From positions 2,170,001 through 2,234,000 of the forward strand of contig JADJXS010000001.1 in NCBI GenBank assembly GCA_016710275.1: DNA of 64,000 bases. The letters run 5' to 3'. Source of the stretch: Phycisphaerales bacterium (GTDB lineage: Bacteria > Planctomycetota > Phycisphaerae > UBA1845 > Fen-1342). This document shows positions 45,314 through 53,176 of the stretch, piece by piece (positions within the stretch are counted from its first letter, which is position 1; every line of letters begins with the position of its first letter). The notes below the pieces were generated by a model. That model saw only the letters and a program-made list of their open reading frames with translations. It was not told the DNA's origin and searched no databases. The position numbers were made by a program, and so were the translations under genes.

Positions 45314-46435
45314 CTATTTCGTACTCTCAGCAAGCTCCAGAGTCCTTCGATCCAGTACGGCGATGGGCAGGTCTGCGCGACCCGGGCGGGAAATCCAGCG
45401 CGCGGCGGCGTGCGAACCGCGCCGCGCGCGTCCGCTCCTGAAGCCGGCAATCCAGACGCGCACTAGCATCCGGCGGTGGGTCAGGACGTGGGTCACGGTT
45501 CCGACGCAGCGCGGTGTTTCGATCGTGATGCCATGATGGTCACTCGCGAATGCGCTCAGGCGCGGCGCGGTGGTGCCTTCGCCAGCGTGCGAGTCGGTGG
45601 CGAGGCTCGGCAGTTCCCACATACCGCCGTACAACCCGCTCGGCGGCCGCTGAAGCAGGAGCAGCCGAGCATCCCGGCGGATGGCGATCGCCTCGATTCG
45701 CAGGGTGGTCGGCGCGGAGCGGCGGGCCTTGACCGGCAGGTCGGCGGTGCGTCCGCTGCGATGGGCGACGCACCACTTCGCGAGGGGGCATTCGTGGCAA
45801 CGAGGGGCGGTCGGTGTGCAGAGGGTCGCGCCGAGTTCCATCAGCGCTTCGTTGAAGGCGCCGGGGCGCTTTCGATCGAGCAGCGTCTCGGCCAACGACC
45901 ATAGCCGGGTGCGCGTCGCGGCGGCGTCGATCGGGGCGGTGACGGCGAGAAGGCGGGCCAGCACGCGCTGGATGTTGCCGTCGACGGCCGCCACCGGCTC
46001 GCCGAAGGCGATGCTGGCGACGGCGGCGGCGGTGTATCGACCCACGCCGGGTAGTTCCGCGAGCGCGGCGGCCGATTCGGGCACATGGCCGGCGTGCTGA
46101 GTGGCGATGATCTGCGCAGCGCGATGCAGATTGCGGGCGCGGGCGTAATAGCCGAGTCCGGCCCAGAGCTTGAGCACGCGCTGCAGCGAGGCGTCGGCCA
46201 GCGCGGTGGCCGTGGGAAAGGCGGCGAGGAATCGCTGGTAGTAGGGGATGACCGTCTCGACGCGGGTCTGCTGAAGCATGCACTCCGACAGCCAGATGCG
46301 ATAGGGGTCGCGCGTGCGACGCCAGGGCAGGTCGCGCTTGGAACAGTCGAACCAGCGCAGCAAGCTGCGCCGCAGGCTCTGCAGCTCGCGCTCCGGGGGT
46401 AGCGGCTCAGCGGGGTTCGCGCCGCGCTCAGGCAT
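45314..46435 (-). CDS. mutY: A/G-specific adenine glycosylase
   Basis: A 373-residue base-excision repair enzyme removing adenine opposite 8-oxoguanine. Visible are the HhH-GPD part (WLSECMLQQTRVETVIPYY, LPGVGRYTAAAVASIAFGEP), the catalytic Asp in VAAVDGNIQRVLARL, and the Fe-S cluster cysteines CxxxxxxCxxCxxxxxC. The C-terminal Nudix-like recognition domain is also present (LLLQRPPSGLYGGMWELP). Its ATG overlaps the end of murD by 8 bp, so the two are co-transcribed. Confidence 0.93.
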   Translation of the reverse strand: MPERGANPAEPLPPERELQSLRRSLLRWFDCSKRDLPWRRTRDPYRIWLSECMLQQTRVETVIPYYQRFLAAFPTATALADASLQRVLKLWAGLGYYARARNLHRAAQIIATQHAGHVPESAAALAELPGVGRYTAAAVASIAFGEPVAAVDGNIQRVLARLLAVTAPIDAAATRTRLWSLAETLLDRKRPGAFNEALMELGATLCTPTAPRCHECPLAKWCVAHRSGRTADLPVKARRSAPTTLRIEAIAIRRDARLLLLQRPPSGLYGGMWELPSLATDSHAGEGTTAPRLSAFASDHHGITIETPRCVGTVTHVLTHRRMLVRVWIAGFRSGRARRGSHAAARWISRPGRADLPIAVLDRRTLELAESTK

Positions 46436-47909
46436 CGCCCGATACCAGGCGCGTGAAGACCTCGCCGCGCTCGCGGAAGTCGGTGAACTGCCCCCACGAG
46501 GCGCAGCCCGGCGAGAGCAGCACCACGTCTCCCGGGCGGGCCGCTGCGCGGCAGGCGGCCACGGCTTCGGCCAGCGAGTCGAGCAGCTCGGCGCGGCCGC
46601 CGGCGGCGCGGATGGCGTCGGCGATGGCCGGGCCGGTGGCGCCGATGCAGGCGGCGAAACGCGCGCGGCGGGCGGCGAGGCGCGCCAGCGGCGAGAGATC
46701 GACGTGCTTGTCGTAGCCGCCGAGGATCACGAGCAACGGCACGCCTTCGTCGAAGGCGTGGATGGCGGTGAGCGCCGCCTCGGGCGTGGTGGATTTCGAG
46801 TCGTTGAAGTAGGTGACGCCGTCGCGCTCCACGACGCGCTGCAGGCGGTGCGGCAGGCCGGCGAAACCGGCCAGGGCGGCGGCGGCGCGATCGGGGTCAA
46901 CGCCGAGCAGTCCCGTCGCGGCCAGTGCGAGCGCTGCATTGCGCTGGTTGTGGGCGCCGGGGGCGGAGAGCTTGAGCGGGCCGGCGGGCAGGGGCAGGGC
47001 GTCGGCGGCGCGGTGCGGGTGAAGCGCCTCGGCCGTGGCGCGGCCGCCGGCGCCGACTGAAACGTGCCACGCGCTGCGGGGATGCGCGCTGCGCAGGCGC
47101 TTCACGATCTCGATCAACTCGGCGTCCGGGCCGATGAGCGCTTCGCCGGTCGCGGATTGGTGACGCAGGATGTTGAGCTTGTCGTCGCGGTATTCGTCGT
47201 AGGAAGCGTGCCAGTCGAGGTGGTTTGGTGCGACGTTGGTGATGGCCGCGACGTGCGGGCTCCATTGCACCTGCGGCGTGCGATGAAGCTGGAAGCTGGA
47301 CAATTCGAGGATCACAACGTCCTCGTCGCTGATATCCGGCAAATCGAACAGCAGGCTGGCGCCGATGTTGCCGCCGAGCCAGACGCGCCGCAGGCCGCGG
47401 GCGCGCGGGGCGGGTGCGCGGTCGCCGGTCGGCTCGGGGCGGGCGAAGCCGCACTGGGCGAGGGCGTGCTCGATCATGGCGACGGTGGTGCTCTTGCCGA
47501 CCGAGCCGGTGACGCCGACGGTGCGTCCGCGACAGCGGCTCACGAACAGGTTGATCTCGGTGGTGATGGGGACGCCGGCGTCGCGCGCGGCGGCGAGGAA
47601 CGGGTTGCCGTCAGGGACGGCGGGGTTGACGATGAGCAGGTCGGTGTCGCGGAAGTCGGCTTCGCGGTGCTCGCCGAGCACGAGACGGAGGTCGAGACCA
47701 GACAGGGCCGCGAGGGCGGTGGAGAGCTTGTCGGCGGGTGCGCGATCGGTGACAGTGACGCGGGCGCCGCAGGCGGCCAGCCAGCGGGCGACGCCGACTC
47801 CGCCGCCGAATCCGCCGAGGCCCATGACGGTGATGCGTCGGCCGGCGGGTGAGAATGCGGCGGCGTCGAATGATGCGGCGGGGTGCGGGAGGTTTGCGGA
47901 TGAGCGCAC
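46428..47909 (-). CDS. murD: UDP-N-acetylmuramoylalanine-D-glutamate ligase
   Basis: MurD adds D-Glu to UDP-MurNAc-L-Ala in peptidoglycan synthesis. It shows the N-terminal Rossmann start VMGLGGFGGGVGVARWL, the ATP loop GVTGSVGKSTTVAM, LELSSFQL, NVAPNHLDWH, GAHNQRNAALAL, FNDSKSTTPEAAL and LLSPGCASWGQF. Length (493 residues from GTG 47909) fits the family. A TTG at 47948 gives a longer form. Either way its 5' end overlaps the start of the divergent GNAT gene at 47900. Confidence 0.92.
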   Translation of the reverse strand: MRSSANLPHPAASFDAAAFSPAGRRITVMGLGGFGGGVGVARWLAACGARVTVTDRAPADKLSTALAALSGLDLRLVLGEHREADFRDTDLLIVNPAVPDGNPFLAAARDAGVPITTEINLFVSRCRGRTVGVTGSVGKSTTVAMIEHALAQCGFARPEPTGDRAPAPRARGLRRVWLGGNIGASLLFDLPDISDEDVVILELSSFQLHRTPQVQWSPHVAAITNVAPNHLDWHASYDEYRDDKLNILRHQSATGEALIGPDAELIEIVKRLRSAHPRSAWHVSVGAGGRATAEALHPHRAADALPLPAGPLKLSAPGAHNQRNAALALAATGLLGVDPDRAAAALAGFAGLPHRLQRVVERDGVTYFNDSKSTTPEAALTAIHAFDEGVPLLVILGGYDKHVDLSPLARLAARRARFAACIGATGPAIADAIRAAGGRAELLDSLAEAVAACRAAARPGDVVLLSPGCASWGQFTDFRERGEVFTRLVSGDA

Positions 47910-48379
47910 TGGTGATCGATCCTGCAACAGCGGCGGATGCGGAGTCAATCGCCGCGAACAATGCGGCGATGGCGCTGGAGACCGAGGGGCGGCGGCTGGA
48001 CGCGGCGGTGCTGCTCCGCGGAGTGCAGCGGGTGCTCTCGGACCCGGCGCGGGGAGTGTACTACGCGGCGCGGAGGGGCGGAACGGTGGTGGGGCAGATG
48101 CTGATTACGCGGGAGTGGAGCGACTGGCGCGACGGGTGGTTCTGGTGGATTCAGAGCGTGTACGTCAGCCCGGCGGCGCGCGGGGCGGGGGTGTATCGGG
48201 AGCTGCACGCGTGGGTGGAGGGGCTGGCGCGGCGGACGCCGGGGGTGTGCGGGTTGCGGCTGTACGTGGACGGAGCGAATACGCGGGCGCAGGAGGTGTA
48301 TCGGGCGATGGGGATGACGCGGACGGATTATCTGTTGTATGAGACGGATTGGAGCGGGGCGCCGGCGCATGGGGGGTAA
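47900..48379 (+). CDS. GNAT-family N-acetyltransferase
   Basis: A 159-residue acetyl-CoA-dependent transferase. GNAT motif order is visible: IDPATAADAESIAA (strand 1), MLITREWSDWRDGWFWWIQSVYVSP (motif D/A), ARGAGVYRELHAWVE (the acetyl-CoA loop, RGxGxxxxL-type with a variation) and LRLYVDGANTRAQEVYRAMG (motif B). I start at ATG 47900. The starts of this gene and murD overlap head to head by about 10 bp or more. Substrate unknown. Confidence 0.85.
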   Translation: MSALVIDPATAADAESIAANNAAMALETEGRRLDAAVLLRGVQRVLSDPARGVYYAARRGGTVVGQMLITREWSDWRDGWFWWIQSVYVSPAARGAGVYRELHAWVEGLARRTPGVCGLRLYVDGANTRAQEVYRAMGMTRTDYLLYETDWSGAPAHGG

Positions 48380-48483
48380 TAGAGAGGGATTGAAGTGTGG
48401 GGTCGATAATTCGACGTGCCCGGCTTGACGCGGGGGGGTATGGTCTTGGATGCTGCCTTGGTGGGCGGCAAAGGAGACCTACC

Positions 48484-48741
48484 GTGAATATGATCAGGCT
48501 TGTCATGGCGTTCGTGTTGGCTGCGGTATCAGCAAGCGTTGTGAACGCGCTGAGCGTCGGCCCGTGTACAGGGAGCCGCTTGGAGGATACAAAGTGCGAG
48601 GATCCGGACAAGTGCACGAATGCCTGCGCGTTTCATTGCGGTTCACTCGTTGATTGTCACACCTGCTGCCTGTTCTTTGCACCGTGGCCGGACCACTATA
48701 ATCAGTGTCGTATCTACTGCCGGGACGTCTTCGGCGAGTGA
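48484..48741 (+). CDS. Small secreted Cys-rich protein
   Basis: An 85-residue protein with a start at GTG 48484 directly behind AAAGGAGA. Signal peptide about residues 1-23 (LVMAFVLAAVSASVVNA). The mature part of about 62 residues has ten cysteines, mostly two to seven residues apart, including CHTCC. That spacing suggests a disulfide-knotted mini-domain or a metal-binding fold. No family recognised. It ends 9 bp before the next gene, so they are probably co-transcribed. Confidence 0.65.
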   Translation: MNMIRLVMAFVLAAVSASVVNALSVGPCTGSRLEDTKCEDPDKCTNACAFHCGSLVDCHTCCLFFAPWPDHYNQCRIYCRDVFGE

Positions 48742-48750
48742 GGCACAACG

Positions 48751-49896
48751 ATGTTCACCATGAGCGGGCGGCGGATCGCGCTGGCTATGCGGGTTGTGCT
48801 CGTGAGCGTCAGCGTCCTCTGGGTTGCGTTGGCGCAGTCGCAGGAGCTGCCGCCGACTGAATCAGCGCCGCGCAGCGCGGAAGCGTGGGCGGCGCTGCAT
48901 GCGGGGGCAGCGCGCGGATTCCACGAGCAGTATCCGGAGCACGTGAGTGCGTTGCAGTCGCTTCAGCAGCGAATTCGCGACGCCGCGGCCCGCTATTCGT
49001 CGACCGAGCAGCCGCTGAGTGAGGCGCTCGCGCAGCAGCTCGTCGGGGAGCTGTATGTGGACGCAGGCCACCCGGCGCTGAATGCCCGCGCGCAGGGGCA
49101 GTTCGTCGAGATGATCGGCCGCTCGCTGCGGGGCGATGACACCCGCTGTACGCCGGCGGCCCGGGCAGTGCTGCAGACGGGACTGATGCGTTACGCAGCG
49201 CAGGGCGGCGGCCGGGCGACGCCGGTGGAACAGGCGACGCTCGCTGCGGCGCTGGCGCTGTGCGGGGAGAAGGGCGCGCCGCTTGCCGACGAATTGCTGA
49301 CGGACGCGCACGCGTGGGCATCGGACGTGCAGAGTGAGAGCCAGTTGTCGATCGTCACGCGGCACTGCGTCGAACGATGGGGCGACGCGTTTATCCTCGA
49401 TACTCTGCCACTGCCGTCGGCCGGTGCGGGCGCTGAGCTTCCGAAGGGTTTTCGCGACGCGCTCGAGCGCATCCGAAAGCTGCTGGAGTCGCCTGCTCCG
49501 GAGGACCGGGAGCTTGCATCACGCGTTCGAGAAGCGCTGCGGTCCGTTTCGAACAGCCGCCTTGCCGATGTGCTGAAACACGACCTGGCCATGCGGCTGC
49601 TGATCGCGCTGCGGGCGATCAGCGAGCGACAACCGGCGGTGGGCGAGCGCGTCGCCGAGGTGATTGCGGAGTCGCTGGTGATGCTGGCGCGGAACGACTC
49701 AATCGGGCGCGATGAGGATTGGAAGCGGTGGGAACAGGCTGTTCTGGCGCTGGGCGAGCGTCGATCGCCGGAGTCGCTGAAGCGCGCCGTCGCCCGAATC
49801 GCAGACGAGCCGAACATTGCGGAAGGCGGGCGGCGGGCCGCCGAGCGGCTGGTGCAGGCGTGGGCGCTGGGGGCGGAGTTGGGGCCGCGGCGGTGA
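48751..49896 (+). CDS. Exported helical protein of unknown function
   Basis: A 381-residue protein with signal peptide (RVVLVSVSVLWVALAQSQ) and a helix-rich, Ala/Arg/Glu-rich body. Only two or three Cys, no catalytic motif seen. It follows the Cys-rich mini-protein by 9 bp; the pair may be an exported protein and small partner. It is convergent with the kinase gene. Confidence 0.6.
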   Translation: MFTMSGRRIALAMRVVLVSVSVLWVALAQSQELPPTESAPRSAEAWAALHAGAARGFHEQYPEHVSALQSLQQRIRDAAARYSSTEQPLSEALAQQLVGELYVDAGHPALNARAQGQFVEMIGRSLRGDDTRCTPAARAVLQTGLMRYAAQGGGRATPVEQATLAAALALCGEKGAPLADELLTDAHAWASDVQSESQLSIVTRHCVERWGDAFILDTLPLPSAGAGAELPKGFRDALERIRKLLESPAPEDRELASRVREALRSVSNSRLADVLKHDLAMRLLIALRAISERQPAVGERVAEVIAESLVMLARNDSIGRDEDWKRWEQAVLALGERRSPESLKRAVARIADEPNIAEGGRRAAERLVQAWALGAELGPRR

Positions 49897-49978
49897 GACA
49901 GTCGCGCCGGGATGCCGGCGCGGCAACATCCGATTCGGAAGTTGCCGGGGGTGGGGGTGCGTCGCCGGCACGCCGTGT

Positions 49979-52288
49979 CTACGGACTCTGCGAGGCGTTT
50001 GACCCGGGTTCGGCGCTCTGCTCGGCCGCGCGGCTGGCGAGCAGACCCTGCTCGGCGAAGGCGTGATCGGGGTGGTCGGGGGGGAGCAGCGCGCGGCGGA
50101 TTTCGATGCAGGTTTGCCACCAGCACGCCGCTTCCGCGTGACGACCCTGCGCATCGCAGATGCGCGCGAGCATCTGCTGGCAGTCGGCCGTATCGGTGTG
50201 ATGGGGGCGTCGCGCCGTGTAGATGTCCAATGCGTCGCGACAGGCCGACTCGGCGGCGTCGAAGTCACCCAGCTTGTGGCGAACTCGCGCGAGGCAGAGC
50301 AGGTTCCACGCCAGCGCGGGGTGATTCGCGGCCAGCCGCCGGGCGCGAATGTCCGCCGCTTCGCGAATCGCCTTCTCCTCCTCGGCCAGATCGCCGCGGG
50401 CGCGGAGGAGATCGGAGAGAAACGTGAGCTGCATGGCCAGCTCGCGCTCATGGTCCCCGGGGAGGCGACGAACCAGGTCGACGGATTCGCGCAGCGCCTG
50501 TTCGGCCGCATCGAAGCGGCCCAGCCCCATCAGGGACCAGCCCAGCAGCGCCGTGGTCGCGGCCACGTCGATGTGCTCATCGCCGAGCCGCAGGCGGCGG
50601 ATATGCAGCGCAGCGCGAAGGATCCGCTCGGCTTCTTCCGCGCGCTCGTTGGATAGGTAGCCCGCTCCCTGACCCTGCAGCGCGTGAGGCGGCGAGGTCG
50701 CCACCGCCCGGACGAAGCCCTCGTCGATCAGGATGGAGGCCAGGCCATGCAGGCTCGAAGCCACTTCGAGACTGTTCTCGGCGAACAGCCGGCGGCGCAT
50801 GGCCAGCGCCTCCCGAGCCGGCGCCTCGGCCTGCATGATGCGGCCCAGGTCCTGCAGATTGGCCGCGAGGTCGGCCAGCGTTTCGGCCAGTTCGGGATCA
50901 GCGCCGCTTGAGAGACTCCGGCGCAACGCCACCGACGCCTCGTAGTGACGTTCGGCATCGTGGAAGAGGCCGAGGGCGGCGTACTGCCTTCCGAGTGTGT
51001 GATGGACGGCCGCCGCAACGGCGGGTTGATCGGCCAGCTCGCGTTCGGCGCGTGCGGCGGCATTGTCGAGCACTTCGCGCACCGTCAGCTCATCCGAGCC
51101 GGAGATGTCCACGTCCACGCCGGCCAGCATGTTCCGCACGAACGCCAGCACACGCTGCGCCTTATCGGCCTCGCGCTCCGCGCGCAGCCGGGCCGACGCC
51201 ATGGCGACGCCGAAGAGCGCCAGCGTCAGCACGAAAACAGCCGCGACACTGACGGGGAGGCGGTGGCGGCGCAGCCCCTTGCGCAGCATGTACCAATTGC
51301 TGTCGCGCTTGGCCTCGATCGGCCGGCCGGCCAGATAGTGGGAGATGTCGCGCGCCAGCTCGCCGGCGGATTGATAGCGGCGCGAGGGGTCTTTCTGCAG
51401 GCATTTGAGCAGAATGGTCTCGACCTCATCGCCGATTTCGCGACGCAGGGATCGCGGCCGCCGGGGCGGATGGGAGCGGATGTGCTGCAAAACGTCCGCG
51501 GCCGGCCCTGTGACGGGATAGGGGAATGCACCGGTCAGCATCTGATAGAGCAGTACGCCGATGGAGTAGACGTCCGTGCGGATGTCGAGGTCCATGCCGG
51601 CGGCCTGCTCGGGGCTGGACCAGGGGAGTGAGCCGATGAACTGGCCGGTGCGCGTGGCGTCCGGAGCATCGGCGCCGTGCGGCCCGGAATCGGCGAGTTT
51701 GGCGAGTCCGAAGTCCAGCACGTGGGGCGCGCCGTCGGCATCGACGAGGATGTTGCCGGGCTTGAGGTCGCGGTGCATCACGCCGCGCAGGTGGGCGGCG
51801 CTGACGGCTTCGCAGATTCGCAGGAACAGTCGCAGGGTCGGCCGGATGTCCCGGCCGCCGGCCGCGACGTAGGCGTCCAGCGGCCGGCCGTCGATGTAGT
51901 CCATGACCAGGTAGTAGTGGCCGGCGGCATGGCCGCTGTCGTGGACGGTGACGATATCCGGATGGCGGATGCGGCCGAGGATGTGCCCTTCGCGCTCAAA
52001 GCGGGCGCGTTCGGCGGGCGTGGACAGCGGGCCTTCCCGCAGAAACTTGATGGCCACGGCGCGGTTCGTGCTTCGCTGCAACGCTCGAAAGACGACGCCC
52101 TGTCCGCCGCGGTGGATTTCCCGTTCGACGTCATATCCCTGGAGAAGGGCGGCGGACAGGATCGACGACATCTCGACGCGCGCGGCGGCGCGGGCCGCTG
52201 CGGCCCGCTGGTCGGCCGTGTCCGACTGTTGCCGGGCATGGGCGATCCAGGCTTTATGGCCGAATTGTGCAGCACCGGATGAGGTCAT
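49979..52288 (-). CDS. Ser/Thr protein kinase with TPR repeats
   Basis: A membrane-anchored Hanks-type kinase of about 770 residues. Kinase motifs are all present: IHRGGQGVVF (Gly loop), VAIKFL (Lys), HRDLKPGNILV (catalytic loop), DFGLAKL and WSSPEQAAG. A single membrane helix (VAAVFVLTLALFGVAMA) follows the kinase, then about 350 residues of tetratricopeptide-like repeats on the other side of the membrane. I take ATG 52288 (GCAGGA just upstream); a GTG at 52357 directly after the sigma-factor TGA would add 23 residues. Lies immediately behind the ECF sigma gene, a typical planctomycete pair. Confidence 0.88.
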   Translation of the reverse strand: MTSSGAAQFGHKAWIAHARQQSDTADQRAAAARAAARVEMSSILSAALLQGYDVEREIHRGGQGVVFRALQRSTNRAVAIKFLREGPLSTPAERARFEREGHILGRIRHPDIVTVHDSGHAAGHYYLVMDYIDGRPLDAYVAAGGRDIRPTLRLFLRICEAVSAAHLRGVMHRDLKPGNILVDADGAPHVLDFGLAKLADSGPHGADAPDATRTGQFIGSLPWSSPEQAAGMDLDIRTDVYSIGVLLYQMLTGAFPYPVTGPAADVLQHIRSHPPRRPRSLRREIGDEVETILLKCLQKDPSRRYQSAGELARDISHYLAGRPIEAKRDSNWYMLRKGLRRHRLPVSVAAVFVLTLALFGVAMASARLRAEREADKAQRVLAFVRNMLAGVDVDISGSDELTVREVLDNAAARAERELADQPAVAAAVHHTLGRQYAALGLFHDAERHYEASVALRRSLSSGADPELAETLADLAANLQDLGRIMQAEAPAREALAMRRRLFAENSLEVASSLHGLASILIDEGFVRAVATSPPHALQGQGAGYLSNERAEEAERILRAALHIRRLRLGDEHIDVAATTALLGWSLMGLGRFDAAEQALRESVDLVRRLPGDHERELAMQLTFLSDLLRARGDLAEEEKAIREAADIRARRLAANHPALAWNLLCLARVRHKLGDFDAAESACRDALDIYTARRPHHTDTADCQQMLARICDAQGRHAEAACWWQTCIEIRRALLPPDHPDHAFAEQGLLASRAAEQSAEPGSNASQSP

Positions 52289-52357
52289 GATCCTGCCGCA
52301 AAGGCCGTTCACGTCGCCACGGGTCTCTGCTTCTCTGCGGGCGCCGGGGGTCGCCAC

Positions 52358-52972
52358 TCACGCCCGTGATTCAAGAAAGTGCGATGGGGGGCCGAGCAGC
52401 TCGCGCAGGCGATCGAGTCCGCGGCTGCGCAGCATGTAGATTGCGCCGGGCGACCGATTCAGTTCGGCCGCCACTTCATCGATGGATCGGAGATCGAGAT
52501 CGTAAAGCTGCACGACGCGGGCGTAATCGGGCGGCAGCATGTGAAGGGCCTCGCGCAGGCGGGCGCCGGCGTCGTTGCGGCGGGCCGCCAGGCTGGGGGT
52601 GCCCGTGCCGGCTGTCAACACGTCAAAGAGCGCTGCGCCGGAGTCGCCGCCATGGGCTGCGAGCTGCATGCGCGGTGGCGGGTTTCTGCGGGATTCGAGG
52701 CTTCGAATGGCGTCCCGCAGATTGTTTTCGGCGATGCGTCGCAGCCAGCCGACGAAGGCCTCTGGGCGCGTTGCATCGAACTGCGAAATCTGCATAAACG
52801 CTTCGATGTAAGTGACTTGCATCACGTCGGAGGCGTCCAACTGGCCGCGCCAGGTGGAGCTGATGCGCAGGCCGCGCTCGACGTCCGGCCCGATGCGTTC
52901 GAGTAATTCGCCCAGCGCGTCCTTGTCGCCGCTGACCGCCCGCTGAATCTGTTCCCGGTGTGACGTGCTCAC
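52358..52972 (-). CDS. ECF RNA polymerase sigma factor
   Basis: A 204-residue sigma-70-type factor of the group seen next to planctomycete Pkn kinases. Region 2 has LDASDVMQVTYIEAFMQ and FVGWLRRIAENNLRDAIR; region 4 has LREALHMLPPDYARVVQLYDLD and the HTH IDEVAAELNRSPGAIYML. GTG at 52972 was chosen because it matches the family start. It directs polymerase to a target set that likely includes signalling or envelope genes; activity is probably set by the kinase downstream, as known for related pairs. Confidence 0.88.
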   Translation of the reverse strand: MSTSHREQIQRAVSGDKDALGELLERIGPDVERGLRISSTWRGQLDASDVMQVTYIEAFMQISQFDATRPEAFVGWLRRIAENNLRDAIRSLESRRNPPPRMQLAAHGGDSGAALFDVLTAGTGTPSLAARRNDAGARLREALHMLPPDYARVVQLYDLDLRSIDEVAAELNRSPGAIYMLRSRGLDRLRELLGPPSHFLESRA

Positions 52973-53176
52973 CGCGTCGCTTTCCCGGCGCTGCCCCGCC
53001 CCCACTATAGAGCCGATGTGCAGCGACTGCCAGAAAAAGCGCGTGAGTACGGGGGGAAAACGCCCGCAGAGAGAGTAGCGGCTCCGGCTCGGCCTTGAAC
53101 GGCCCGCTCTTCCTGCGGGTGAAGGGCCAGGCCGTGGGCACGCCGACCGCTCCCAATCGGGACAAGGAGTCGTGCG

